Source: Companilactobacillus pabuli
GTDB taxonomy: Bacteria > Bacillota > Bacilli > Lactobacillales > Lactobacillaceae
Direction of reading: 5' to 3'
Length of the DNA stretch: 64,000 nucleotides
Assembly (NCBI RefSeq): GCF_014058425.1
Contig: NZ_CP049366.1
Location: 1,798,001-1,862,000 of the forward strand
Position 1 is the first letter of the stretch. Each line of letters begins with the position of its first letter. Positions 52,475 to 61,586 of the stretch are shown here, piece after piece. The position numbers and the translations under genes were made by a program. The notes beneath the pieces are model-generated. The model was not told the DNA's origin. It was given only the letters and a program-made list of their open reading frames with translations, and searched no databases.

Positions 52475-54089
52475 CCTTCAAATCATGCTCACGCCAACCC
52501 ATGGCAACTATTAAAGTTAACCCGGCAGCAGTTAGTAAAATGATATAACCAATATTACGACTGAAATTAACATCACCCAAATACAAGTCACCCACCAAAG
52601 TACCTAGAACGGCAATCCAGATACCGATACGTTGAATTCTTGTAAAGGCTGTTCCAGTCTGACTGCGTCTTTCTCTCTTCGTAATGTATGGTAGTACAAA
52701 ACCGAGACCAATTAAAACAATAATGGCTACGAAATTGATAACTAACTCATACCACCACATTGTTGATCCAAATGGTACGTCTTGTGGACCGACAGCAGCG
52801 ATAGTTGCTACTCCAGTCAAAATCAGACACCACCAACCAACAGCCAGCGAAAGCTTTTTATTTTTAATGTAAACATATCCCGACTTATACTTATCGTCAT
52901 TCATTCTAATCTTAATAAAAGACCAGAAAATCCAACAAGTTACGCCCGGCGAAATAATTCCGTTTAGATTCAACAACCAATTGAAAATGTCTTTCATGTT
53001 AGGCAACAAAATACCTAAGAACATGATAAAGGCACTCAAGCCGACTGTTAAAATATAGCCATTAATTGGCAATCCAGCAGAATTAGTCTTCCGCAAAAAT
53101 TTAGGCATATAGCGATTACCTGTATCAGAAATCAACATTCTCGTCATTGCATTCAATAAAACGGCCAACAAAGCAGCTAAATAGAAAATTTCGGTAAAAG
53201 CAAACACATACATCAAAGTATTTCCCATGTGGAACCTTTGACCTAAGGCTTGGAAAGCATAATATGATCCGTTGATTTTTAAATCATCTGGCAAATGGTA
53301 GGCATTGAAAAATACTCCCAATGAAAATGAACCAAAGATGGTTAAAAATCCGGTCATAATTGACAACATGATCATCGCTTTAGGAAAATCACGATTAGGA
53401 TTACGCATCTTAGTCACGAATGGAGCAATTCTTTCTGCCCCATTGATAGCAAAAATCAAGAACCCTAGAGTCATCAAATAATGTAAGTTAAAAGTCGGTA
53501 CGATCGTATGAACAGTTAAAGGTTTAGTCGCAATGTGACCACCCATACCTAAAGCAGTGACGGTCATAATTACAAAAAGAACTGTCATCCCGAACATGGC
53601 AATTCCACCAATCGTACTCAGTACTTCTAACGAATGTTCAAAACGGGATTGAATGATTATAAAGAATACAAAGATCAACAAAGTGAACAAGGCAAAACTA
53701 CTATTAGACATTTGCGTCTGCAAGTTAGCATTTCCGTTAACGACCCATCCTAACGCGACAGCAATCGTATTAGCGGTATCAACAACGTAGGGAATTGATG
53801 CAGCCCAGTAAGTCCAAGCAGCAAAATATCCCAAAAACTCTCCACTAGTTTCTCTTACCCATGAAGTTAATCCTCCACCGTCATCGTCAAAGGTGGACCC
53901 CAATTGTCCAACCATCAACGAATACGGAATAACATACATGAGAATCATAATGATCCAGGACGTAATAACGCCCATCCCTTGATTCTGGAAATTGTAAGTC
54001 AGATCGTCGAATCCAACTACAGTAACAAAATCCATAAGGGCCAACACTGGCCAGCTGATGTATCTCTTCTTTGTATCTAATTCTGTCAT
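52461..54089 (-). CDS. APC superfamily amino-acid permease (paralog 1)
   Basis: 542 residues with about 13 hydrophobic helices. MDFVTVVGFDDLTYNFQNQGMGVITSW forms TM1, where the substrate backbone binds, and FLIFAINGAERIAPFVTKMRNPNRDFPKA forms the TM6-7 region. About three quarters identical to the protein at 54522, so a tandem duplication. The substrate is unknown; its size suggests a glutamate/GABA- or amine-exchanging relative. A GAGGAAAACGCC site precedes ATG 54089. Confidence 0.82.
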   Translation of the reverse strand: MTELDTKKRYISWPVLALMDFVTVVGFDDLTYNFQNQGMGVITSWIIMILMYVIPYSLMVGQLGSTFDDDGGGLTSWVRETSGEFLGYFAAWTYWAASIPYVVDTANTIAVALGWVVNGNANLQTQMSNSSFALFTLLIFVFFIIIQSRFEHSLEVLSTIGGIAMFGMTVLFVIMTVTALGMGGHIATKPLTVHTIVPTFNLHYLMTLGFLIFAINGAERIAPFVTKMRNPNRDFPKAMIMLSIMTGFLTIFGSFSLGVFFNAYHLPDDLKINGSYYAFQALGQRFHMGNTLMYVFAFTEIFYLAALLAVLLNAMTRMLISDTGNRYMPKFLRKTNSAGLPINGYILTVGLSAFIMFLGILLPNMKDIFNWLLNLNGIISPGVTCWIFWSFIKIRMNDDKYKSGYVYIKNKKLSLAVGWWCLILTGVATIAAVGPQDVPFGSTMWWYELVINFVAIIVLIGLGFVLPYITKRERRSQTGTAFTRIQRIGIWIAVLGTLVGDLYLGDVNFSRNIGYIILLTAAGLTLIVAMGWREHDLKESLE

Positions 54090-54206
54090 GGCGTTTTCCT
54101 CAAGTGAAAATAAATCATCTTTCTAATTTACTCACCTAACGGTTAATTCAAATATACAATACTTTCGGTTGAATAGTAGGAAAATGATCTAAAAATATCA
54201 AATAAT

Positions 54207-54220
54207 TTTAAGCGCTTACT
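54207..54220. promoter_or_regulatory. Candidate cre (CcpA) site
   Basis: TTTAAGCGCTTACT reads AGTAAGCGCTTAAA on the minus strand, a match to TGNAAGCGNTTNCA except for one base at each end. It lies about 120 nt upstream of the first APC permease, where CcpA could repress in the presence of a preferred sugar. Confidence 0.4.
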
Positions 54221-54395
54221 TACCCGACATGACCGCAATCTAAAAAGATTGACCTTTTGGTGTACATTATGGAAAATAAGCAACTCGAAATATTTTACCA
54301 TAAAAGGTATGTGAGTGATATATAAATATTTTCTCTCTTGATTTGCCTACACTTATTCAAAAAAAGATAGCATTAAAAGTTTAGTTGGCGGTAAT

Positions 54396-54411
54396 ATTCC
54401 GGACTAGATAG
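54396..54411. repeat. Fragment of the hairpin repeat (other end)
   Basis: ATTCCGGACTAGATAG is identical to the outer end of repeat copies A and B. The rest of the element is absent. Confidence 0.6.
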
Positions 54412-54434
54412 TGGCCCTACTTTTTAATAATACT

Positions 54435-54487
54435 AAAAAAACGCATCTACTCAGATCTGTCTCAAAATCTGAATAAATACGTTTTTT
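54435..54487 (-). terminator. Terminator of the second APC permease gene
   Basis: AAAACG-c-AT-c-TACTCAGAT pairs with ATCTGAATA-a-AT-a-CGTTTT; T residues follow on the minus strand. Confidence 0.8.
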
Positions 54488-54521
54488 ATCTGCAAAAATA
54501 AATAATGGCTGGTGACAAAGA

Positions 54522-56144
54522 CTAGTCAACTTTTAAGTTGTGTTCTTTCCAACCAAACAAAATAACTAACAAAATCCCAACAACACTAAGTGCTACGATT
54601 CCATGAATATTGTAAGTGTGGTTTGAACCACCCAAATACAAATCCCCGACAATCGTCAAGAAAATAACTGTCAGAATTCCCGTCCATTGTAGGCGTGTAA
54701 AGGCTGAACCATTAGTACTACGTTCTTCACGACGAGTTACGTATGGCAAAATCAAACCTAATCCAATCAAGACGATAATTGAAACAAAATTGATGATCAA
54801 TTCGTACCACCATGTTGATGAAGCGAAGACAACATCTTGAGGTCCGATACCAAAAATTGTCGCAACAGCGGTAACTATCAAGCACCACCAACCAACTGTC
54901 AAAGCAGTTTTATCATTCTTAATGAAGACATAATCGGATGGATACTTTTCACTATCTTGACGAATTTTAATGAAGGCGAAGAAGACCCAGCAAGTTACAC
55001 CTGGTGAAATAATTCCATTCAAGTTTAAGAGCCAGTTGAAAATATCGTTCATACTTGGTAAGAAAATACCTAGTGACATGATAAAGGCACTCAAACCACA
55101 AGTTAACAAATATCCATTAACTGGCAAACCAACTGAATTAGTTTTCTTCAAAACTTGTGGCATGTAACGATTACCAGTATCAGAAATTAACATTCTTGTC
55201 ATTGCATCCAACAAGACAGCTAACAAAGCGGCTAAATAAAACACTTCTGCTAGAGCATAAACGTATAACAAGGTATTACCTAGATGATATTGATTACCTA
55301 AAGCTTGGAAAGCATAGTAGGCACCGTTCATCTTCAAGTCCTTTGGCAAATGATAGGCATTGAAGAAAACACCCAATGAGAATGATCCAAAAATGGTCAA
55401 GAACGCTGTCATTGCAGCCAACATAATCATTGCTTTAGGAAATTCTTTATTCGGATGACGCATCTTCGTAACGAATGGTGCAATCAATTCAGCTCCATTC
55501 ATCGCATAAATCAAAAGTCCCAAAGTAGTTAAGTAGTGCAAATTAAATTTCGGAATAATTGTGTGAATCGTAAATGGTTGAGTGGCAATGTGTCCACCCA
55601 TAGCTAATCCAGCGAAAGTCATGAAGACGAATAAGACTGTCAATCCGAAAATGGCTACCCCACCGATCGTACTCAAAACTTCCAAAGAGTGTTTAAAACG
55701 TGATTGCGTAAAAATAAAAACTACAAATATAACTAAAGTCCAAAAAGCAAACCAACCATTAGACATGTGGTTTTGTAGACTGGCATTTCCATTAAAAGTC
55801 CAACCTAACCCAACGACTAATGAATTGGCAGTGTCGACAACGTAAGGAATCGAGGCAGCCCAATAAGTCCAAGCGGTGAAATATCCCAAAAATTCACCAT
55901 TAGTACCTCTGATCCAAGAAGTCAAACCGCCACCTTCTTTATTGAAGGTGGATCCCAATTGTCCCACCATCAACGAATAAGGAATGACGTACAAAAATAG
56001 CATAATAACCCAGGAGGTAATAACCCCCATCCCTTGACTCTGAAAATTGTACGCTAAATCATCAAAGCCAATTACGGTAACGAAGTCCATCAGCGCCAAA
56101 ACTGGCCAGGAGATGTACTTTTTATTTGGTTCTAGTTCTTCCAT
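54522..56144 (-). CDS. APC superfamily amino-acid permease (paralog 2)
   Basis: 540 residues, close paralog of 52461-54089 along its whole length. MDFVTVIGFDDLAYNFQSQGMGVITSWV, LLIYAMNGAELIAPFVTKMRHPNKEFPKA and FKHSLEVLSTIGGVAIFG are nearly identical. Differences collect in loops (KEGGGLTSWIRGTNG against DDGGGLTSWVRETSG) and the C-terminal end. A GGGGTTTATT site precedes ATG 56144. Separate transcription with its own terminator. Confidence 0.82.
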   Translation of the reverse strand: MEELEPNKKYISWPVLALMDFVTVIGFDDLAYNFQSQGMGVITSWVIMLFLYVIPYSLMVGQLGSTFNKEGGGLTSWIRGTNGEFLGYFTAWTYWAASIPYVVDTANSLVVGLGWTFNGNASLQNHMSNGWFAFWTLVIFVVFIFTQSRFKHSLEVLSTIGGVAIFGLTVLFVFMTFAGLAMGGHIATQPFTIHTIIPKFNLHYLTTLGLLIYAMNGAELIAPFVTKMRHPNKEFPKAMIMLAAMTAFLTIFGSFSLGVFFNAYHLPKDLKMNGAYYAFQALGNQYHLGNTLLYVYALAEVFYLAALLAVLLDAMTRMLISDTGNRYMPQVLKKTNSVGLPVNGYLLTCGLSAFIMSLGIFLPSMNDIFNWLLNLNGIISPGVTCWVFFAFIKIRQDSEKYPSDYVFIKNDKTALTVGWWCLIVTAVATIFGIGPQDVVFASSTWWYELIINFVSIIVLIGLGLILPYVTRREERSTNGSAFTRLQWTGILTVIFLTIVGDLYLGGSNHTYNIHGIVALSVVGILLVILFGWKEHNLKVD

Positions 56145-56242
56145 AATAAACCCCTATGTATGTAAATTTGTCCTAAAAACAAGTTTTAATTTTACAACTT
56201 ATTAGTTTACATACATAGACAAAAGCGTTTTCCTAATTAATT

Positions 56243-56803
56243 TTATGCGATTCCATCAGCTTTTAAGGTACTAGTCAATAAATTATCTGCTAAATCAGAC
56301 AACTTCGCAGTATCGAACTTACCTTGACGCAAGGCTGTATGCAAAACACCAACCATCCCCCAACAACAGTAGTTAAGAATATAATCACTATTTTCCGGAT
56401 GGACGAATGGAATAACTTTTTTACCATTAGTAATCGTTAATTCAATCAACTTTTTCATTAATTTCGAGTCGGGATTTTGACATAAGACGCCAATCATTCT
56501 TTGATTTTCACCAATATAAGCCATGACCGTTCGAAAAAATTCCGGGCCAATAACTTCATTATTCGTTGGTGCCTCAAAATTTATCAGCATCTGAGCAAAG
56601 TGATCCATAACGTAATCTTCAGTTTTACTCAACAGATCATAAATATCTGTGAAATGTAGATAAAAAGTCCGTCGATTGATGTCAGCCCTATCGGTAATTT
56701 CTTGAATCGTAATTTCATTGATTGGTTTTTGTTCCATCAAATCAATGAAGTTATCTCGAATCAATTTTTGAGTCCGTCTAGTCCGACGATCATTTTCATT
56801 CAT
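56243..56803 (-). CDS. TetR family regulator, HrtR-like
   Basis: 186 residues from ATG 56803 (AAGGAG seven nt upstream). RRTRRTQKLIRDNFIDLMEQKPINEITIQEITDRADINRRTFYLHFTDIYDLL is the DNA-binding domain. It is divergent from an HrtBA-type exporter, the arrangement of the heme sensor HrtR in lactococci; whether it binds heme cannot be seen. It may instead control the APC permease downstream. Confidence 0.75.
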   Translation of the reverse strand: MNENDRRTRRTQKLIRDNFIDLMEQKPINEITIQEITDRADINRRTFYLHFTDIYDLLSKTEDYVMDHFAQMLINFEAPTNNEVIGPEFFRTVMAYIGENQRMIGVLCQNPDSKLMKKLIELTITNGKKVIPFVHPENSDYILNYCCWGMVGVLHTALRQGKFDTAKLSDLADNLLTSTLKADGIA

Positions 56804-56832
56804 ATAAATCTCCTTCACAAAATCATGATTTC

Positions 56833-56848
56833 TGTGTATTAAGACACA
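56833..56848. promoter_or_regulatory. Candidate operator for the TetR regulator
   Basis: TGTGTATTAAGACACA is an inverted repeat (TGTGT/ACACA) between the divergent TetR and hrtB genes, about 20 nt upstream of the hrtB -35. Confidence 0.5.
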
Positions 56849-56867
56849 TAAGTACTGCCATTGTTTA

Positions 56868-56896
56868 TTGTTCCTAAAGCCATTCCTCCATAAGAT
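56868..56896 (+). promoter_or_regulatory. hrtB promoter
   Basis: TTGTTC (56868-56873), 17 nt, TAAGAT (56891-56896), followed by the AGGAGG ribosome site. Confidence 0.6.
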
Positions 56897-56920
56897 AGAA
56901 TCATTCAGGAGGTAAACAAC

Positions 56921-57985
56921 ATGTTTCTCACAATAAAAGAATTATTACACGATAAATTGAAATTTTCAGCTTTAGGACTCATCATTTTTTTAATTGTTTT
57001 CTTAGTTTTGTTCATTACTGGTTTAGCTAGTGGTCTTGCAAATGACGCTGGTTCTGCCATTAAGGAAACCGCCGCTCAAACTTTTGTTTTACAAAAGGGT
57101 TCTGAATCTAGATTGAATCGCTCAGAATTAACTGAACAAGATTGGCAAAAATTTCAAAATAAATATCACGATAAAGCAGCCAAATTAAGTGTTTCGCAAA
57201 TGTCTATTCAACAAGCTAACAACGCTAGTAAGAAGACTGATATCGCTTATTTCATAATTGACGCTAACAGTTTTTTGAACCCCGCAACTATTTCTGGCCA
57301 AAAGTTAAGAAATACTGACAGCAACCAAGTCGTCGTCAGCGATAAATTAAAATCTTCCGGCTACAAACTCGGTGATAAATTCAAAGACCCAGCCACCAAA
57401 ACAACCTTTGAAATTGCTGGTTTTACTGACAACAAAGCCTATTCACATACGCCAGTAATTTATCTCAACCAAAAACAAGCTCAAAAACTTTCACCAAATA
57501 CTAATTTCAATACGATTGCTTTAAAGAGTAAAATTTCTAAAAAATCTGGCTATCAAGTTATTAGTCAACAAACCTTAATCGATGCCATCCCCGGATATTC
57601 AGCTGAACAAGGTTCACTCTACTTAATGATTGGTTTCCTTTACATCATTTCCTTATTCGTACTAGCTGTCTTCTTCTATATTATCAATTTACAAAAATTA
57701 AGCGACTTCGGAACTCTAAAAGCTCTTGGGACCAAAACTTCATATTTAGTTAAGCACGTCCTATCAGAAATGGGAATTCTCTCTCTTGTTTCTATCATAG
57801 TTGCTTCAGGAGTTACTTATGGTATTTCACTTTACATGCCTGCCTCAATGCCATTTAACTTAGGCACAACAACCTTGCTTGGCACTGGGCTGCTCTTTCT
57901 AATAATCACTCTGATCAGTGCCTTGTTATCCTTAATCAAAGTTGTCAAAGTCGATCCAATTTCTGCAATCGGAGGTAATAACTAA
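56921..57985 (+). CDS. hrtB: ABC exporter permease, HrtB-like
   Basis: 354 residues. TM1 is at ~18-38, an extracellular domain covers ~45-225, and three C-terminal helices hold the FtsX motif LQKLSDFGTLKALGTKTSYL. The N terminus MFLTIKELLHDKLKFSALGLIIFLIVFLVLFITGLASGLA follows the HrtB pattern. With the next gene it likely exports heme or another toxic hydrophobic compound (inference from the TetR gene). AGGAGG precedes ATG 56921. The stop overlaps the ATPase start by one base (TAATG). Confidence 0.75.
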   Translation: MFLTIKELLHDKLKFSALGLIIFLIVFLVLFITGLASGLANDAGSAIKETAAQTFVLQKGSESRLNRSELTEQDWQKFQNKYHDKAAKLSVSQMSIQQANNASKKTDIAYFIIDANSFLNPATISGQKLRNTDSNQVVVSDKLKSSGYKLGDKFKDPATKTTFEIAGFTDNKAYSHTPVIYLNQKQAQKLSPNTNFNTIALKSKISKKSGYQVISQQTLIDAIPGYSAEQGSLYLMIGFLYIISLFVLAVFFYIINLQKLSDFGTLKALGTKTSYLVKHVLSEMGILSLVSIIVASGVTYGISLYMPASMPFNLGTTTLLGTGLLFLIITLISALLSLIKVVKVDPISAIGGNN

Positions 57986-58650
57986 TGCCAGTTTTAGAAT
58001 TAAAAAATATCATCAAAAAATATCCCGATGGACAAAATATCAACGAAGTTTTAAAAGACGTCTCTTTTCAAGTTAATCAAGGAGAATTTGCGGCTATCGT
58101 CGGTCCCAGTGGTGCTGGTAAAAGTACTTTACTGACAATCATGGGTGCTTTATTGACGCCGACTTCTGGACAAATACTCTTAAATGGTCAAGATATTAGT
58201 CAGCTATCCAAGAAAAAGCAAACCGAGATTCGACTCAACCAAATTGGTTTTATCTTCCAAAATTCTGACTTGATTCCCTATTTAAAAATCAAAGATCAAC
58301 TACAATTCATCCAAAAGATTTCTTCTAAAAAACCAGTCGATGCCATAGGAATCCTCGATAATTTGGGTCTCAAGTCACGTCTCAATAGTTATCCAAACGT
58401 TCTATCTGGTGGTGAAAAGCAAAGAGTCGCAATCGCCAGAGCCTTCATCAATCAACCGAACTTGATTTTAGCTGATGAACCAACTGCCAGTCTTGATTCC
58501 CAAAGAGGGCATGATGCCGTCTCCATCATTCAACAGACGGTTCATCAAGAAAACAAAGCTGCCGTCATGGTAACTCATGATGAGCGAGTGCTTGATTTAG
58601 TCGATACGATTTGGGAAATTGAAGACGGTAAATTAAAGAAAGTTCAATAA
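57985..58650 (+). CDS. hrtA: ABC exporter ATPase, HrtA-like
   Basis: 221 residues. Walker A GPSGAGKST (~38-46), Q-loop FIFQNSDLIPYL, signature LSGGEKQR, Walker B LILADEPTASLD and MVTHDE are intact, as in the LolD/HrtA/MacB class. Coupled to hrtB by start-stop overlap. Confidence 0.82.
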   Translation: MPVLELKNIIKKYPDGQNINEVLKDVSFQVNQGEFAAIVGPSGAGKSTLLTIMGALLTPTSGQILLNGQDISQLSKKKQTEIRLNQIGFIFQNSDLIPYLKIKDQLQFIQKISSKKPVDAIGILDNLGLKSRLNSYPNVLSGGEKQRVAIARAFINQPNLILADEPTASLDSQRGHDAVSIIQQTVHQENKAAVMVTHDERVLDLVDTIWEIEDGKLKKVQ

Positions 58651-58661
58651 TAATTACTAGC

Positions 58662-58708
58662 AAAAGACACCATAACAACTCACTTGAGAGCATTATGGTG
58701 TCTTTTAT
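58662..58708. terminator. Bidirectional terminator
   Basis: AAAAGACACCATAA pairs with TTATGGTGTCTTTT across a 16-nt loop. It lies between the hrtA and SDR genes. Confidence 0.85.
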
Positions 58709-58729
58709 ATTTATAACAACAGTGAATGA

Positions 58730-59326
58730 TTACAATTTATCAATATCGTCAACGCCCAAAGTGACATTTTCCTTATCATTATCCACAGCATCTAAGGCTG
58801 CTAAGGCAACCATACTGACAGGTAAACTACGGTACTTGGAATCAGAATCAACTTTATCATCATCGGTCACCATTGTAGCTGGTCTCATGATAACCGTTCT
58901 AAAACTACGCTTATTCAAGTTATCTTCAGCGTCACGTTTAGTACTGATATAACGCCTATTAGCACCAGGAATATCATCAGCTGAAATATAAACAAAGACT
59001 GGAACCTTGTTCTTTTCAGCTGCATCGGCAATATTTAGAGCACTTTGATAATTAACCTTCTCAAAAGTTAAGTTCTCATTTTGACTTTCTTGATATTCAC
59101 CAATTGTGTCAACAACCACGTCAGCGTCCTTTAGATAATTTTCCCAAAAGCCAGTGCCTAAAGCATTTCCGACTTTCCAGTCTACTTTGCTATACCATGA
59201 TTCATTGCCTAAAGGTTCACCGGTTCTAGAAACACTTGTTACTGAATCTCCATTTTCGATAAATTGTTTAGCGAATTCGCCACCTACGAATCCATTTGCA
59301 CCAAAAATTACTACTTTTCTTGCCAT
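58730..59326 (-). CDS. NAD(P)-binding Rossmann protein, SDR/NmrA-like
   Basis: 198 residues from ATG 59326 (AAAGGA upstream). VVIFGANGFVGGEFAKQFIENG is the nucleotide loop GxxGxxG, VDTIG follows, and YISADDIPGANRRYISTKRDAE keeps a Tyr/Lys pair reminiscent of SDR activity. It resembles atypical SDRs acting as NADH dehydrogenase-like or epimerase-like proteins. Downstream of the aldo/keto reductase, 27 nt apart. Confidence 0.78.
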   Translation of the reverse strand: MARKVVIFGANGFVGGEFAKQFIENGDSVTSVSRTGEPLGNESWYSKVDWKVGNALGTGFWENYLKDADVVVDTIGEYQESQNENLTFEKVNYQSALNIADAAEKNKVPVFVYISADDIPGANRRYISTKRDAEDNLNKRSFRTVIMRPATMVTDDDKVDSDSKYRSLPVSMVALAALDAVDNDKENVTLGVDDIDKL

Positions 59327-59352
59327 AATTAAAAATCCTTTCAATTTAAAAC

Positions 59353-60264
59353 TTATTCAAATGCTTCATCAATCACATGGTAATCAGAATTACCTAACTC
59401 AACACTCAAAGATTTCACGTTTTGATCTACTTGGGCTGGTTTTCTAGCACCTGGTATCACGATAGAAATATCTGGATTCTTCATATACCATGCCAAAACT
59501 ACTTGAGCAACGGTTGCGTCGTACTTATCAGCAATTTTTTGAACGACATCAATCGACTTCAAGATATTATCGAACTCATCTTTAGTAAACTGCTTAAATT
59601 TCTTATAATCAGAAGCATTATATTTACCCGTTAACAAACCTGAAGCTAATGGGAAATATGGCACAAATGAGATATTATTCTTTCTCAAATATGGGAATAA
59701 ACTTTGTTCGGCATCCCGATGTACCAAACTGTAATTATCTTCCACAATATCAACTAAACCATCTTTATTAGCTTCTTTAATTTGTTCCAACGAGAAGTTT
59801 GAAACTCCGATTGCTTTGATCTTTCCAGCTTTCTTTAACTCATTCAAAGCGGCCACTGCTTCATTCTTAGGTGTTTTTTCATCTGGAAAATGAATATAGA
59901 AAATATCAATATAGTCAGTCTTTAAACGTTTCAAGGCTAAATCAACTGACTTTTTCAAAAATTCAGGACTATTATTATATTTCAAGTCATTATCAGGATC
60001 TTGAGCAGCCTTAGTAGCGATAACCAATTTACTACGATCATAGTTTTGAATTACATCGCCAATAATCTCTTCCGAACGACCGAGTCCGTACATGAAGGCT
60101 GTATCCAAAGTTGTGATACCACTGTCGATAGCTTCTTTAACAACAGCATAGCCATCTTCATCTTTTAAATTTTCAAATAGATTGTGTCCACCAACTTTGT
60201 TAGTCCCAAGACCAATCTTTTTACTAGTTACATCAGTATTACCAATTTTAATTAAGTTATCCAT
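59353..60264 (-). CDS. Aldo/keto reductase
   Basis: 303 residues from ATG 60264, with AAGGAGG eight nt upstream; the longer frame from 60321 is unsupported. GITTLDTAFMYGLGRSEEIIGD has the catalytic Asp/Tyr, LVIATKA the Lys, DIFYIHFPDE the His, and KAIGVSNFS plus a late VIPGARKPAQ the NADPH site. It reduces carbonyls; the substrate is unknown. Paired with the SDR gene. Confidence 0.86.
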   Translation of the reverse strand: MDNLIKIGNTDVTSKKIGLGTNKVGGHNLFENLKDEDGYAVVKEAIDSGITTLDTAFMYGLGRSEEIIGDVIQNYDRSKLVIATKAAQDPDNDLKYNNSPEFLKKSVDLALKRLKTDYIDIFYIHFPDEKTPKNEAVAALNELKKAGKIKAIGVSNFSLEQIKEANKDGLVDIVEDNYSLVHRDAEQSLFPYLRKNNISFVPYFPLASGLLTGKYNASDYKKFKQFTKDEFDNILKSIDVVQKIADKYDATVAQVVLAWYMKNPDISIVIPGARKPAQVDQNVKSLSVELGNSDYHVIDEAFE

Positions 60265-60335
60265 TCGCAAAACCTCCTTAATATCGGGTCGCTTGAAACC
60301 GCTACCTTCATAATAGCTCAATTTTTTGCAAAAAA

Positions 60336-60368
60336 ATAAGATTATGCATAATTTGCATAATCTTATTA
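60336..60368 (-). terminator. Terminator of the EamA gene
   Basis: AATAAGATTATGCA pairs perfectly with TGCATAATCTTATT around TAATT; T7 follows on the minus strand. Confidence 0.9.
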
Positions 60369-60377
60369 ATCAATATT

Positions 60378-61487
60378 TTAGTCTTCAGAAGGTACTTCTC
60401 GATTCTCTTTTTTAGCTTCAAGAGTATCACGAACAGCTTCTTCAGTGGCTTTACGACGTTTGGCAAGCTCACTGTTTTCAATTTTATCTTTAACAACTTC
60501 CAATTCGTCCACTTCTTGATGAGCTTCAGGATTGTTACGTCTGAAGATTGCCATAACACGGTAAGCAATTTTTTCTCCCATAAGTGTAACTAATGAACCT
60601 AGCAAGATAACTACAATACCAAAGATCGTATTAACAGTCATTGCTTCGCCAAGAATTAGAAGTGATAGGACTGGTGCCAATGCAGGCTTAACTAGGAAAA
60701 TCAATGAAGCCTGCAAGATTCCAACTTTTTCCATTGATAGGAAGTACAATCCAAATGCCACACCTGTGACTAAGATTGAAATGTACAAGATCAATGGCAA
60801 GGTTTGTAAGGAAATGCCTTGGAAGTATGGAATATTACTAAATTGTGAAAAGTTACTAGGAATAGCGTTAGCAACGGCTGGAATATGACTGATACCCATC
60901 AAGATACCGAGTTCTCCAGAACCGAATAAGAAAGCTAGACAAGTCATTGAAAGACCATTCAAGCCTATCTTTCCACCGTAAACACGTGACATAACACCGT
61001 AAACACCAAAGATAATTGATGATAATAAACCTAACATGATTCCCATTGCACCTGATAAGTGGAATGGATTAATAATAATCAATAAACCGACTAATGTGAG
61101 AATCAATGCTAAAACATTAGTTCTCGATAATTTTTCTTTGAGGAACACAAATCCGATAATCAAACCAAAAATTGGATTAGCACTCAACATGATAGCAATA
61201 ACTGATGCTTTAGACATTCCAATTGAGATTTGATATAAAGTCATACTTACTACGACAATGACAAAGCCTGTCAAAGCAATACGACCCCAGCCAGATCTAG
61301 AAATTTTTACATTGTTCTTCTTAAGGTAAAGAATAGTAAATGGTAAGAGGGCTAGTCCACCAATCAAGAATCTAATAAAATTCAATTCGATTGGATTGAA
61401 CTGTCCACCAGCAATCTTTAATGCAATTTCCATTGAACTGAAAAGAAATGTTGGTATCAATATGTATAGAAAACCCTTAAAATTCAA
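60378..61487 (-). CDS. EamA/DMT family transporter
   Basis: 369 residues, ten transmembrane helices in two five-helix halves, plus a charged C-terminal tail (~300-369). SMEIALKIAGGQFNPIELNFIRFLIGGL opens the first half. The start is TTG 61487 with a GGGGATG about 13 nt upstream; no ATG fits before residue 19. It probably exports or imports small metabolites; the substrate is unknown. Confidence 0.78.
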   Translation of the reverse strand: MNFKGFLYILIPTFLFSSMEIALKIAGGQFNPIELNFIRFLIGGLALLPFTILYLKKNNVKISRSGWGRIALTGFVIVVVSMTLYQISIGMSKASVIAIMLSANPIFGLIIGFVFLKEKLSRTNVLALILTLVGLLIIINPFHLSGAMGIMLGLLSSIIFGVYGVMSRVYGGKIGLNGLSMTCLAFLFGSGELGILMGISHIPAVANAIPSNFSQFSNIPYFQGISLQTLPLILYISILVTGVAFGLYFLSMEKVGILQASLIFLVKPALAPVLSLLILGEAMTVNTIFGIVVILLGSLVTLMGEKIAYRVMAIFRRNNPEAHQEVDELEVVKDKIENSELAKRRKATEEAVRDTLEAKKENREVPSED

Positions 61488-61586
61488 AACTTAATTTCAT
61501 CCCCATTTTTGTTAGTGAATATGTTAAGTGTACTCCTACGAAAAGGGTTCCAAAAAATGAAAGTGTTTTCAACTCTAAAAAAGATA

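Larger units (their letters stand above)
54090..54521. other. Intergenic region between the two permeases
   Basis: No gene. It holds the promoter region of the downstream permease, a cre-like site, a fragment of the hairpin repeat (54396-54411) and the terminator of the upstream permease (54435-54487). The stretch 54240-54390 is featureless AT-rich DNA to my reading. Confidence 0.6.
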
